Origin: RUG11462 sp045649405
Lineage (GTDB): Bacteria; Bacillota; Clostridia; Oscillospirales; Acutalibacteraceae
Reading direction: 5' to 3'
Length of the DNA stretch: 57,165 bases
NCBI GenBank assembly: GCA_045649405.1
Contig: JAZRPW010000050.1
Coordinates: 1 to 57,165, forward strand
A program made the position numbers and the translations under genes. This document shows positions 1 to 9,112 of this stretch, piece by piece. The notes beneath the pieces are model-generated. The model was given only the letters and a program-made list of their open reading frames with translations, had not been told where the DNA came from and made no database searches. Position 1 is the first letter of the stretch. Every line of letters begins with the position of its first letter.

Positions 1-1772
1 ATTGAACCAACTACATATTCGTCATCGTATAATCCATTTGAAAGGTCATAAGTTACTTTAACAGCGTTTTCTGCTTGTTCATCTTCCATTGTTAAGTAGT
101 CGCCTACTAAGTCAGTAGGACCAATGAGTGTACCAACTTCCTTAACGTCAAGACCTTCAAGGTTAATTGTTGTATAGAAACGGATACCTTGAACATTACT
201 GTCAAGTCTGATTGCTGCTTTATCTAAAGTTACAATAGCATTTGTTGTTGGACCATCTTGTTCTACTGGAGCAGGAACTGTTGTAGTTGTTGTGGTTGTT
301 GGTTCAACATACTCTACCATTGATGGAAGAATAACGCCTGCTGCGATGTCAGCATAAGGTGAACCATCGAACATTACAAGACCGATAAATGCTGTACCTT
401 CTGAAGGAACGTATTTAGCACCAAATGTCATAGCAGTAGTGCTACCGATAATTTTCTTATCTGCGTCGTATTCACGAACAACATATTTCAAGTCAGCACC
501 TTCTGCATCAAGAATATATGTTGTACCAGCAACAACTTGGATTAACTTCTTAACAGATGCACGAGCTGTTGTTGCAGGGTTGAATGTACCGTCAGTTTTG
601 TATTGACCTACTGTCCAACAATCTGGATTAGCAACATCTTCAATTGTGTAGTTTCCATCCAAATAATCTGGGATTGAAGGAACTGTTGTAGTAGTTGTAG
701 TTGTAGTTGTTGTAGTTGAAGATGATTCCTCTTCTTCGCCATCATCTTCAGTAACTTTTGTTAATTCAATTGAATTCAAATATAAGTTGCCTGATTTAGA
801 AACATCTGTTACAACAAAGTCTAAAACGAGTTTAGTTGGCTCTGTAAATGTAACAGTACCTTCTGTAAGATCAAATGGAACGTTGTATGCAGCAGCACCT
901 GACATACCACCTGTATAAAGTTTTGTTGCAACTTTTACACCATTGATTGTTAAATCAAATGCTGCACGAGAACCTGAAGCTCTTGCATAAAGTTTTGCAG
1001 AATATGTACCCGGAGCAACTAAAGCTTTTGAAGTAAGAGTTACACTATTTCCAACTTTGTTGTTAGATGAGAAGAAATAGGTACCATCATTTGCATAATG
1101 GTCATTCAAAAATGGCTTGTCGTTTGAAGATTTGTTCATTGTATGGTCAGCATTATAAGTGAAGTTATCTGTATAAAGATTCCATTTGAAACTATCTTCA
1201 TCTACAACAGGAATTGTTGTTGTAGTTGTTGTAGTTGGTTCAGTAGGAACTGTTGTGATTTCTTCACCTTCATACTCACCAATTTTTTCAAACGCCAAAT
1301 AGCCTGCAAAAATTGAGCCTGCAGATTTTACATCCAATTTAACTGTGAAGTCTCCATATAAATCTATGCTTTCATAAAGCAAGTATTCTTTGTAAACTTC
1401 ATAAGCTGTGTTTGCATCAACCTCAACTGCTGGATAATCATTAAGTGTGACATCAATAAGAGCTCTGCCTGAACCGTTTGTACGTGTGTAGAAATTAACT
1501 TTGTATTTACCTGGTTCAATTTGTTTTGTAGAAGTAAATACTGCAGTTTGGCCTGCTTCTGCGCCATTAACACGGAAATAGTAACCACCATTTGCAGTAT
1601 AAGCAGCGCCTGCTGGCATAGTTGAATTAGATAAAGTTAATCCACCTTTATCTTGATTGAAACTATACTCATAAGTAGTGCCAATAGGTGCAGATGCTGT
1701 TGCAACGATGCTAACAGCTACCATTGAAAAAAGCATAAGCACGGAAAGGGTAATTGCCAATAATTTTTTCAT
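1..1772 (-). CDS. Secreted multimodular protein with Thr-rich linkers, 3' end outside window
   Basis: Reading the minus strand from an ATG at 1772 gives about 590 residues with no stop before the window edge, so the C-terminus is missing. An AGGAGG site lies 9 bases before the ATG. Residues 1-28 form a signal peptide (two Lys, hydrophobic core, ATASA end). Then come beta-rich modules at about 29-170 and 187-345, which resemble each other and look like jelly-roll carbohydrate-binding modules, a third at about 366-488, and the start of a fourth at about 500. They are separated by Thr-rich linkers (near 172-185, 350-364, 490-498). The fourth module resembles a domain common in clostridial surface proteins, but I cannot name it. 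A surface or secreted polysaccharide-binding role is inferred. No catalytic domain is visible in the part present. Confidence 0.85.
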   Translation of the reverse strand, partial: MKKLLAITLSVLMLFSMVAVSIVATASAPIGTTYEYSFNQDKGGLTLSNSTMPAGAAYTANGGYYFRVNGAEAGQTAVFTSTKQIEPGKYKVNFYTRTNGSGRALIDVTLNDYPAVEVDANTAYEVYKEYLLYESIDLYGDFTVKLDVKSAGSIFAGYLAFEKIGEYEGEEITTVPTEPTTTTTTTIPVVDEDSFKWNLYTDNFTYNADHTMNKSSNDKPFLNDHYANDGTYFFSSNNKVGNSVTLTSKALVAPGTYSAKLYARASGSRAAFDLTINGVKVATKLYTGGMSGAAAYNVPFDLTEGTVTFTEPTKLVLDFVVTDVSKSGNLYLNSIELTKVTEDDGEEEESSSTTTTTTTTTTTVPSIPDYLDGNYTIEDVANPDCWTVGQYKTDGTFNPATTARASVKKLIQVVAGTTYILDAEGADLKYVVREYDADKKIIGSTTAMTFGAKYVPSEGTAFIGLVMFDGSPYADIAAGVILPSMVEYVEPTTTTTTTVPAPVEQDGPTTNAIVTLDKAAIRLDSNVQGIRFYTTINLEGLDVKEVGTLIGPTDLVGDYLTMEDEQAENAVKVTYDLSNGLYDDEYVVGS

Positions 1773-1839
1773 ACCATTAATCCTCCTTTTTTTATATTAT
1801 TTTTTGCAAAAAATAGTATAAGAAAATTATACATAGTAT

Positions 1840-1868
1840 ATTATACCCACCCCGCAAATTTTTGTCAA
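1840..1868 (-). promoter_or_regulatory. Sigma-A-type promoter of the secreted multimodular protein
   Basis: On the minus strand TTGACA (1863-1868) is followed after exactly 17 bases by TATAAT (1840-1845). Both hexamers match consensus. The predicted leader to the ATG at 1772 is about 60 bases. Confidence 0.8.
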
Positions 1869-1940
1869 GAGTTTCTTTTAGTTTTTCAATTGCATTTCGT
1901 AAACATTTTGATTGCGTTTTAATTTTTTCACAAATTTCAA

Positions 1941-2044
1941 GATTCCTCGACAAACTCGGAATGACACGCTGATGGTTTGTTTGTAATCGTAGGGGCGTTC
2001 ATTGGACGCCCGTTTTTCGGGAGGAGCAGAGCCCCACCCCTACG
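1941..2044. repeat. MITE-like palindromic element
   Basis: CGTAGGGG (1988-1995) and CCCCTACG (2037-2044) form 8-bp terminal inverted repeats around a 57-bp unit. Inside is a second perfect stem, GGGCGT (1993-1998) with ACGCCC (2006-2011), then a G-rich segment matching the C-rich right end. Just left of it (1941-1965) is a short CTCGACAAACTCGGAATGACA-like tract that resembles a separate short dispersed repeat. The element is much richer in G and C than its surroundings and encodes nothing convincing. The rest of the 344-base gap 1773-2116 holds the promoter at 1840-1868 and the ftsH terminator. Confidence 0.6.
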
Positions 2045-2083
2045 AATTATATTTAAACTTTGTGTAATATGGACATATTCATT

Positions 2084-2115
2084 AAAAAAGGAGTGCCAAA
2101 AAGCACTCCTTTTTT
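2084..2115 (-). terminator. Rho-independent terminator of the ftsH operon
   Basis: GGAGTGC (2090-2096) and GCACTCC (2103-2109) form a 7-bp stem with a 6-base loop, flanked by A-run and T-run. On the minus strand it follows the ftsH stop directly. A near-identical stem occurs at 57007-57037. Confidence 0.85.
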
Positions 2116-2116
2116 C

Positions 2117-3943
2117 TTATTCATTCATTAATGCTACAAATTCTGCGCCGTCAATTTTTTCTTTTTCAAACAACACTTTTGCAAGCGCATGAAGTTTGTC
2201 AACGTTAGCATTAAGCAACTCTTGACCACGAGCATAAGCAGTATCAATAATCTTTTTGATTTCTGCGTCAATTTTTGAAGCAACTTCTTGTGACACGTTG
2301 TCAACATGGCCATAATCACGGCCTAAGAATACTTCATCATTTGAGCTACCATAAAGAATTGGGCCTAAAGTTTCGCTCATACCATATTTAACAACCATAT
2401 CTCTTGCAATTTTTGTTGCACGCTCAATATCATTTGAAGCGCCTGTTGAGAAGTTGTCACCGTGGTAAATTTGCTCTGCAATTCTACCAGCAAGAAGCAT
2501 AACAATTTCTTCTTCCATTTCTTTTTTGTATTTTGAGAATTTGTCTTTCTCAGGAAGTGAGATTGTCATACCAAGCGCTCTGCCACGAGGAATGATTGTG
2601 ATGTGATGAATATCATCTTGAGTTGGCAACAAATGACCAGCAATTGCGTGGCCTGCTTCGTGATAAGCGGTGTTAAGTTTTTCTTGTGTTTCCATAACCC
2701 AACTTTTCTTTTCTGTGCCTGCAATTACTTTGATTGTTGCGTCTTCAATGTGTTTTTCAGTAATAGCTTTTTTGTCTTGACGTGCTGCTAAAAGTGCTGC
2801 TTCGTTAAGCAAATTCTCAATGTCAGCACCAGTAAAACCAGCAGTTGCTTTTGCAATTGTTTTCAAGTCAACATCTGGCGCTAATGGTTTGCCACGAGCG
2901 TGTACTTTCAAAATTTCTTCTCTGCCTTTTACGTCAGGATAGTTAACAGTAACCTGTCTGTCAAATCTGCCTGGACGCAAAAGCGCTTTATCAAGAATGT
3001 CAGGTCGGTTGGTTGCTGCGATGATGATTACACCTTCGTTTGCGCCAAAACCGTCCATCTCAACAAGCAATTGGTTCAAAGTTTGCTCACGCTCATCGTG
3101 ACCACCACCAAGGCCAGCGCCACGTTGACGACCAACTGCATCAATTTCATCAATAAACACAATTGCAGGTGAATTTTTCTTTGCAGTTTCGAACAAATCA
3201 CGCACACGTGAAGCGCCGACACCAACAAACATTTCAACAAAGTCAGAACCTGAAATTGAGTAAAAAGGCACGCCTGCTTCGCCGGCAACTGCCTTTGCAA
3301 GCAAGGTTTTACCTGTACCCGGAGGGCCCACAAGCAACACGCCTTTTGGAATGCGTGCACCAAGTTCATTAAACTTTTTAGGGTCTTTCAAGAAGTCTAC
3401 AATTTCTTTTAATTCTTCTTTTTCTTCATCTGCACCGGCAACATCTGAGAACATTGTTTTCTTTTTCTCATCAGCACTGTTTTTGAATTTTGCTTTTCCA
3501 AAATTCATTGTTTTGTCGGCACCCATGCCACCCATTCTTCTGCTCATCATTACCCAGAAAAGAACAACCATTCCGATAATAACCAAACTTGGCAACAAAT
3601 TTAACACCCAGTTAAATTCGCCACCAGCTACAATGTTGTAGTCAATGTTAACGTTGTGGTTCTCTTGAATGTCGTGGAAGTCGTTAATAAACAACTCTGA
3701 GTTTGGAACTTTGTATTGTTGTTTTACTTTGCCACCGCCTGTGTAATATTCAACAACACGGCTGTTAATATTCATTTCAAATGATGTGATTTGATGTGTT
3801 TCAATCATATCAAGAAACTCTGAATATTTTAACTCTTTGCCTGTAAGACTTGAGCCCCACATTGATGATAACATAATTAAAATAATCAATGGTACTGCAA
3901 TGTAAAGCAAAATACTTTTTGTGTTTTTACCTTTATTTATGAT
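2117..3943 (-). CDS. ftsH: ATP-dependent zinc metalloprotease FtsH
   Basis: Membrane-anchored AAA+ protease that degrades misfolded or short-lived membrane and cytosolic proteins as a hexamer. Visible are an N-terminal membrane segment, an extracytoplasmic loop, a second membrane segment near residue 115 (counting from the TTG), Walker A GPPGTGKT near 195-202, Walker B FIDEID, the second region of homology with RPGRFDR, and the zinc site HEAGH. The first canonical start in frame is TTG at 3908-3910, but it has no ribosome site and would begin directly in the membrane segment. A strong GGAGG (3950-3954, inside the end of tilS) instead points to AUC at 3941-3943 or AUA at 3938-3940. This adds a Lys-rich cytoplasmic start (INKGKNTKS), so I chose 3943. 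It is the last gene of the operon and overlaps tilS. Confidence 0.93.
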   Translation of the reverse strand: MINKGKNTKSILLYIAVPLIILIMLSSMWGSSLTGKELKYSEFLDMIETHQITSFEMNINSRVVEYYTGGGKVKQQYKVPNSELFINDFHDIQENHNVNIDYNIVAGGEFNWVLNLLPSLVIIGMVVLFWVMMSRRMGGMGADKTMNFGKAKFKNSADEKKKTMFSDVAGADEEKEELKEIVDFLKDPKKFNELGARIPKGVLLVGPPGTGKTLLAKAVAGEAGVPFYSISGSDFVEMFVGVGASRVRDLFETAKKNSPAIVFIDEIDAVGRQRGAGLGGGHDEREQTLNQLLVEMDGFGANEGVIIIAATNRPDILDKALLRPGRFDRQVTVNYPDVKGREEILKVHARGKPLAPDVDLKTIAKATAGFTGADIENLLNEAALLAARQDKKAITEKHIEDATIKVIAGTEKKSWVMETQEKLNTAYHEAGHAIAGHLLPTQDDIHHITIIPRGRALGMTISLPEKDKFSKYKKEMEEEIVMLLAGRIAEQIYHGDNFSTGASNDIERATKIARDMVVKYGMSETLGPILYGSSNDEVFLGRDYGHVDNVSQEVASKIDAEIKKIIDTAYARGQELLNANVDKLHALAKVLFEKEKIDGAEFVALMNE

Positions 3944-5255
3944 AATCTACCTCCTTTGAGATAATCAAAACTTTTTTTGTGCTTTTATTGACGGCGTAAG
4001 CCGAGTTAACACCAACGCATTCTGCCCAAACAATTTTGTCGCCATCTGTTAGCACTGCCAAACGCTCGCGAAGGTGCGCTGGAATTTTAAGCTCGTTATA
4101 AACCGTTTTTAAAAGTTTGTTAACTTTTCTTTTTGCTAAATAGATTTTGTCGCCCGAACGGCGATTTCTATAAACAAGCTTATTTTGAATTTTATCATAA
4201 TCAATAGCATCATTTAAAAACAAATTGTAAACATTTTTAAACTTTTCTATTGATACAATTTCTGCATTATATTTATTATATGGAGTTTTTACGCAATTTT
4301 CAAAAGGAATTTCGAATTTTTCGGTTGTTTGGTCTGACTTTATCAAAGTCATTCTATCGTTTTCAACCAAAAACAAAAAATCCTTTGGCAACTGACATTT
4401 GCCACCCGCTTTCAACACCTTTACACATTCATTTAGATGAAAAAAGTCAACTAAAATATCATTTTCACTCAAAAACTTTTTTACCGCTTCAAAGACAATT
4501 GCTTCTGGTTGATTTTTCAATTTTTCAACCGAAATTTCATCTTCAAAAAGTGCTTTACAACTATTTTCGACAAATGCTGTTTGCATTTTTGCAGACTTTG
4601 TCAAGCGTTTTACACTTTCCAAAAAGTTAGGGTTAATTTCTTTTAACACCGGCACAACCGAATGTCTGATTTTATTTCTTGAATAGTCATCGCTCAGATT
4701 TGTTGAGTCAGTCACAAACTCTTGACCGAGTAACAAAAGATACTCTTCAATTTCTTGACGGCTAATTTCAATTATTGGGCGAATGATATTATCACGCTTA
4801 ATCGGAATTGAGCAAAGACCTGCAACGCCACTTCCACGAGTGATGTTAAAAAGCAAGGTTTCTGCCACATCATCAAGATTGTGCGCAGTTGCAATTTTGC
4901 CACCGTTCGCCTCACGCTCAAAACATTCATAACGAATTTCACGTGCCGCTTCTTCAATGCCAAGACCACGCTTTTTAGCTTCGGTTTCAACATCAAATTG
5001 CTTGGCACAAAACGGAATGTTTAACTTTTTGCAAAAACTTTCGCAAAAATTCATATCACGGTTTGACTCTTCGCCACGAAGCATATGATTAATATGCACC
5101 GCTTTTAAATTCAACTGAAACTCATCTTTAATTTCATTTAAAATTAGTGTAAGAAAAACGGAATCAGCACCGCCCGAAAGTCCGATAACGATGCTGTCGC
5201 CTTTGTTTATTAAGTTGTTATTTTTAATTGTGTTAATAACTTTTTGTTTCATCAT
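3933..5255 (-). CDS. tilS: tRNA(Ile)-lysidine synthase TilS
   Basis: Converts the wobble cytidine of the tRNA-Ile CAU anticodon to lysidine using ATP and lysine, so that the tRNA reads AUA. The N-terminal PP-loop SGGADS is at residues 27-32, followed by an adenylation-type alpha-hydrolase domain to about residue 200. The C-terminal substrate-binding part carries the YRNRRSGDKI motif and the KIPAHLRE(R) segment typical of TilS-C. At 440 aa it is of usual length. Its ATG overlaps the dnaB stop by 4 bases (ATGA), and its last codons contain the ribosome site for ftsH, so translational coupling is likely on both sides. The tilS-ftsH order is conserved in Firmicutes. Confidence 0.95.
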   Translation of the reverse strand: MMKQKVINTIKNNNLINKGDSIVIGLSGGADSVFLTLILNEIKDEFQLNLKAVHINHMLRGEESNRDMNFCESFCKKLNIPFCAKQFDVETEAKKRGLGIEEAAREIRYECFEREANGGKIATAHNLDDVAETLLFNITRGSGVAGLCSIPIKRDNIIRPIIEISRQEIEEYLLLLGQEFVTDSTNLSDDYSRNKIRHSVVPVLKEINPNFLESVKRLTKSAKMQTAFVENSCKALFEDEISVEKLKNQPEAIVFEAVKKFLSENDILVDFFHLNECVKVLKAGGKCQLPKDFLFLVENDRMTLIKSDQTTEKFEIPFENCVKTPYNKYNAEIVSIEKFKNVYNLFLNDAIDYDKIQNKLVYRNRRSGDKIYLAKRKVNKLLKTVYNELKIPAHLRERLAVLTDGDKIVWAECVGVNSAYAVNKSTKKVLIISKEVDYHK

Positions 5256-6625
5256 TCTTCATGAGAATAATCACGAGTTGTAAATCTTGTAAACTGAGCG
5301 TCAAAGTTAAGATAAGCAGTGCCAACCTCACCATGACGGTTTTTCGCGATTATACATTCTGCTTCATTTTTATTAATTTCTTCAGGGTTTTCGCTTTCTG
5401 CTTGATAATAAATATCACGATAAATGAACATTACAATATCAGCATCTTGCTCGATAGAACCAGAGTCACGAAGGTCTGCAAGTTGTGGTTTGTGTGATTT
5501 GCCCCTTGCTTCTGTCGAACGTGCGAGCTGTGAACAACAGATAATTGGAACATCAAGCTCTTTTGCCATTGCTTTCAAGTTACCTGTGATATCTTGAATT
5601 TGCAACACCCTGTTGTCTTTATATTTAGTTGAGGTCATAAGACCCAAATAGTCGATGATTACCAAATCTGGCTTTGGATTAAGTCTGCGAAGTTTTGCCT
5701 TGATTTCTGCAACGGTCATACCTGGTGTTTCATCTAAAAACAAGTTGCACTCAGTCAAAATACCACTTGCTTGAGCAATTCTTGACCACTCATTTGCATC
5801 AAAATCACCAGTTCTGAATTTTGTTGAAGGAATTGCCGCTTCTGATGCAATAAGACGTTCTGCTAATTGCTCTCTTGTCATTTCCAAAGAGAAAACTGCA
5901 ACGCATTTTTTCGCCTGCAAAGCAACGTTTCTTGCAAAGTTAAGCGCAAGAGATGTTTTACCCATACCAGGACGAGCACCAAGAATTATAAGGTCAGATT
6001 TGTGGAAACCAGAAATAAATCTGTCAATTGCAGAAATGCCACTTGGAATGCCCAAAAACTCATCCTTATATTCTTCTTTTGTTAATTTATCTAACTTTTC
6101 AAAAGTTTCGCCGGTAATAACCTTTTTGATGTGTACCAAGCCACCTGCTTCACGGTTTTGGCGAATTTCATAAATGCTTTGTTCTGCCGAATCAAGCAAT
6201 CTGTCTGCTTCAACATCTTGCTCTGCCGCATCAGAAATGATTTTTCTTGCTGCCAAGATAAGTGAGCGAACATAGTGCTTTTCTTTAACAATTTTTGCGT
6301 AAGACACAGAGTTTGCAGAAGTTGGAACAATTTGAGCAAGTTGCAACAAATAAGATTTTCCGCCTGCGTCATCAAAAACTTTTTCACGTTTTAATTCTTC
6401 TAAAACAGTAATTGAGTCTATTTTTTTAGAGAGTGCGTCCATTGACCACATTGCTTCAGCAATTGCCTTGTGTTGTGGCAAATAAAAATGTTCTGGTTTT
6501 ATTATTTCTGCAACGTCTGAAATTATATCAGGGTCTATTAAAACTGCACCAAGAACGGCTTGTTCTGCCTCAAGTGAAAACGGCAAAACCTGTGATTCAC
6601 TATTTAAAATCTCTTGATTATCCAC
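5252..6625 (-). CDS. dnaB: Replicative DNA helicase DnaB
   Basis: Hexameric 5'-3' helicase that unwinds DNA at the replication fork (DnaC in Bacillus naming). The N-terminal DnaB domain covers about residues 15-115. The RecA-like C-terminal domain starts near 180, with Walker A GARPGMGKT near 216-224, a DLVIIDYLGLM Walker B region, and the DLRDSGSIEQDAD segment. At 457 aa it has normal length and shows no intein. It follows rplI by 35 bases and overlaps tilS by 4 bases. The gdpP-rplI-dnaB order is the standard Firmicute arrangement. Confidence 0.96.
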   Translation of the reverse strand: MDNQEILNSESQVLPFSLEAEQAVLGAVLIDPDIISDVAEIIKPEHFYLPQHKAIAEAMWSMDALSKKIDSITVLEELKREKVFDDAGGKSYLLQLAQIVPTSANSVSYAKIVKEKHYVRSLILAARKIISDAAEQDVEADRLLDSAEQSIYEIRQNREAGGLVHIKKVITGETFEKLDKLTKEEYKDEFLGIPSGISAIDRFISGFHKSDLIILGARPGMGKTSLALNFARNVALQAKKCVAVFSLEMTREQLAERLIASEAAIPSTKFRTGDFDANEWSRIAQASGILTECNLFLDETPGMTVAEIKAKLRRLNPKPDLVIIDYLGLMTSTKYKDNRVLQIQDITGNLKAMAKELDVPIICCSQLARSTEARGKSHKPQLADLRDSGSIEQDADIVMFIYRDIYYQAESENPEEINKNEAECIIAKNRHGEVGTAYLNFDAQFTRFTTRDYSHEE

Positions 6626-6660
6626 TTTTTTGCTCCTCTCTTTTTTTACTTTAATTTAAA

Positions 6661-7104
6661 TTATTTTGCAGTAATTTGCACTGTCATTTTTGCAACTACA
6701 CCTTGATAAAGTTTAACTTCAAATGAGTAACTGCCAACATTTTTCATATCAGGTGCTGAAATTTTCTTTTTATCCACTTTAATGCCAAAGTCTTTAGCCA
6801 AAAGTTCTGCTAACTCTTTTGAAGTTACTGCGCCAAAAAGTTTTCCGTTTTCGCCACATTTAGCTTGTACGCTAACAGATTTTCCTTCAAGCTTTGCTTT
6901 GTTTGCTTCTGCCGCTGCTTTTTCTTCTGCTTTGTGGTGTGCAGCCGCCTCAGTTTTACTATTTAATTCGCTCATATTTTGAGCATTTGCTTCAACAGCA
7001 AGACCTTTTGGCAAAAGCACATTTCTTGCATATCCATCAGCTGCGTTTTTAACTTCGCCTTTTTTGCCTAAGCCCTTTACATCTTGCATTAAAATAACTT
7101 TCAT
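6661..7104 (-). CDS. rplI: 50S ribosomal protein L9
   Basis: Binds 23S rRNA near the base of the L1 stalk and helps maintain reading frame. The N-terminal domain shows the L9 signature (VILMQDVKGLGKKGEV, then GYARNVLLPKGLA), followed by the long Ala/Glu/Lys connecting helix at about 45-75 and the C-terminal domain ending near 147. The length is typical. It lies between gdpP (12-base gap) and dnaB in the operon. Confidence 0.97.
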   Translation of the reverse strand: MKVILMQDVKGLGKKGEVKNAADGYARNVLLPKGLAVEANAQNMSELNSKTEAAAHHKAEEKAAAEANKAKLEGKSVSVQAKCGENGKLFGAVTSKELAELLAKDFGIKVDKKKISAPDMKNVGSYSFEVKLYQGVVAKMTVQITAK

Positions 7105-7116
7105 TACTTTTTCTCC

Positions 7117-9084
7117 TTAACTATTTTCTTTTGCCTTTTTCATAGCAGTGCTGACAATTTCAACTAAATCTTCAAAGTTGCTACATTCAACCTGAGCTGC
7201 CGCCATTGTTTGATGACCGCCACCGCCCAAAACTTCCATTACAACCTGAACGTTAACCTTGCCAAAACTTCTTGCCGAAATGTTAACCATTCCTTTGTCT
7301 TGTGTGAGCGCTACAAAAGATGCTTCAACATCTTTAATTGTGAGCAATTCATCCGCCGCTTGAGCAGCCGAAATTCTAGCAAAAGAACTTTTATTATCAC
7401 AAAAAGCAACTGCGTAATTTTTAATTGTTTTTGCAGATGAAACAATTTCAGATTTTAATGAATAGGTTTCCATTGTTTCTGCAAAAAACTCTTTAACAAC
7501 AACTGGGTCTGCGCCCTTTTCACGCAAGAATGCAGTTGTTTCAAAAGTACGAGCAGTTGTTCTTAACAACAAATTCTTTGTGTCAAGCATAATACCTGAC
7601 AAAAGTGCGTTTGCACTTGATTTTTCAACAGTTTCAATGCCAAAATATCTGAGCAATTCTGTTACCATTTCACAGGTTGATGAAGACGAAGGGTCATGAT
7701 AAAACAAAATTGAATTATCAATGCAGTCAACCGTTCTTCTGTGGTGGTCGATAACAACAACATCTTTACACTTTTTATAAACCTCTTCTGATTCGAGCGC
7801 TGAACTTCTGTGGGTGTCAACAACAATCAAAAGTGTTTTTTGCTTAATTTTTGGTAACGCCTCATCTGGCGAAATAATAAAATCATCAGTAGGTTGCATT
7901 CTTGCGGTATATCTTAACAAAGAACCAGCAAGAGTGTTTTTATAGTTACAAACAATGTTTGAAGTTTTGCCCAATTTTGTTATTGCGCAGTTAAGACCAT
8001 AAGCCGCACCAAAAGCATCCATATCAGAGAATGAGTGGCCCATAATGAGAATGTTTTCGCTGTTTACAATGAGTTTTTTGAGTGTTTGTGCAACAAGGCG
8101 CACTCTAACTGCAGAGTTAACCGGTTTTGACTCAGCAACACCGCCGAAAAATTCAAAGTCTTCTGCGTTTTTAACTACTGCTTGGTCGCCACCACGACCG
8201 AGCGCCATATCAAGCGCAGAGTTAGCAAATTCAACACATTGTGACAAATCTTCGCCACCAACGCCAACACCAATTGACAATGTAGCAACGCCTTGCTCAC
8301 CAATTTCAAGATTTCTTACTTTTGACAAAACCTCAAATTTGTTTTTAAGAATTTTATCAAAATTTTCTTTTTCACAAAGCAAGAAATATTTTTCTGCTGA
8401 TATTTTTTGAATGTAACCCTTTGAACCTTGATTTAGTTCTTCAATTTGGCGTTCAATTGGCACCAAAATTTCATTTTTCTTTGATTCTGGGGTATTTTTC
8501 AACAACAAATCAAGCCCGTCTATATGCACAAACATTACACAAGGTCTTGACTTTTCAAATTGTTTTTTAAGCGATGAATAAGCAGTGTCATCATCAAAAA
8601 AGTAAATTGTTTGGCCTTCATATTTGTCAGAACAATTAAGTGGAAAAACATTGAAATAACGGTTGTTAAATTCAATTCTTGAAAACTCATTTTCATCAAG
8701 ATATTCTCTTGTTTTTGCGCCAAAAATTGAACTGATGTGTTCGCCAAAAGCGTCGACACCTTTTAAAACCGAACATTTGAATTTTTCGTTGTACCAAACA
8801 ATTTCATCATCTGGGTTAACAATCATCATTGCAATGCCAAATTGATTCATTGCAGAATCATCAGCAGATGTAATGTGTTTTGCTGCTACTTGAAAATAGT
8901 TGCTTATTGATTTTCTTGCAAACAACACAACAAACACGGCTGCAACCAAAATTACAGCAATTGTCAAAGCAACAAGCCAGATTAAACTTTTGTCATAAAC
9001 AGAAACTGCGACTAAAGATGCAACAACTGCAATTATTGCAACAATTACAGCCAAAACTTTAGTAAACTTTACTTGCTGTTTCAT
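7117..9084 (-). CDS. gdpP: Cyclic-di-AMP phosphodiesterase GdpP (DHH family)
   Basis: Membrane enzyme that hydrolyses c-di-AMP to pApA and so controls osmolyte uptake and cell-wall homeostasis. Two N-terminal membrane helices (about 8-30 and 34-56) are followed by a PAS-like domain (about 75-165). Next is a degenerate GGDEF domain (about 180-305), where the usual signature is reduced to GRGGDQAVV. The catalytic DHH/DHHA1 part shows H350, D354 and D356, then D423, and the DHH motif at 446-448. The C-terminus has the GGGGH motif of DHHA1. At 655 aa it matches the YybT/GdpP family. It lies 28 bases after dnaX. Confidence 0.95.
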   Translation of the reverse strand: MKQQVKFTKVLAVIVAIIAVVASLVAVSVYDKSLIWLVALTIAVILVAAVFVVLFARKSISNYFQVAAKHITSADDSAMNQFGIAMMIVNPDDEIVWYNEKFKCSVLKGVDAFGEHISSIFGAKTREYLDENEFSRIEFNNRYFNVFPLNCSDKYEGQTIYFFDDDTAYSSLKKQFEKSRPCVMFVHIDGLDLLLKNTPESKKNEILVPIERQIEELNQGSKGYIQKISAEKYFLLCEKENFDKILKNKFEVLSKVRNLEIGEQGVATLSIGVGVGGEDLSQCVEFANSALDMALGRGGDQAVVKNAEDFEFFGGVAESKPVNSAVRVRLVAQTLKKLIVNSENILIMGHSFSDMDAFGAAYGLNCAITKLGKTSNIVCNYKNTLAGSLLRYTARMQPTDDFIISPDEALPKIKQKTLLIVVDTHRSSALESEEVYKKCKDVVVIDHHRRTVDCIDNSILFYHDPSSSSTCEMVTELLRYFGIETVEKSSANALLSGIMLDTKNLLLRTTARTFETTAFLREKGADPVVVKEFFAETMETYSLKSEIVSSAKTIKNYAVAFCDNKSSFARISAAQAADELLTIKDVEASFVALTQDKGMVNISARSFGKVNVQVVMEVLGGGGHQTMAAAQVECSNFEDLVEIVSTAMKKAKENS

Positions 9085-9112
9085 AACTTTCTCCGTTCAA
9101 ATTCTAAAAGCT

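Noticed and set aside
1977..2192. Plus-strand 71-codon open frame after the ftsH gene
   Set aside because: It runs through the palindromic repeat element, the terminator and the antisense of the ftsH end; no ribosome site or family pattern.
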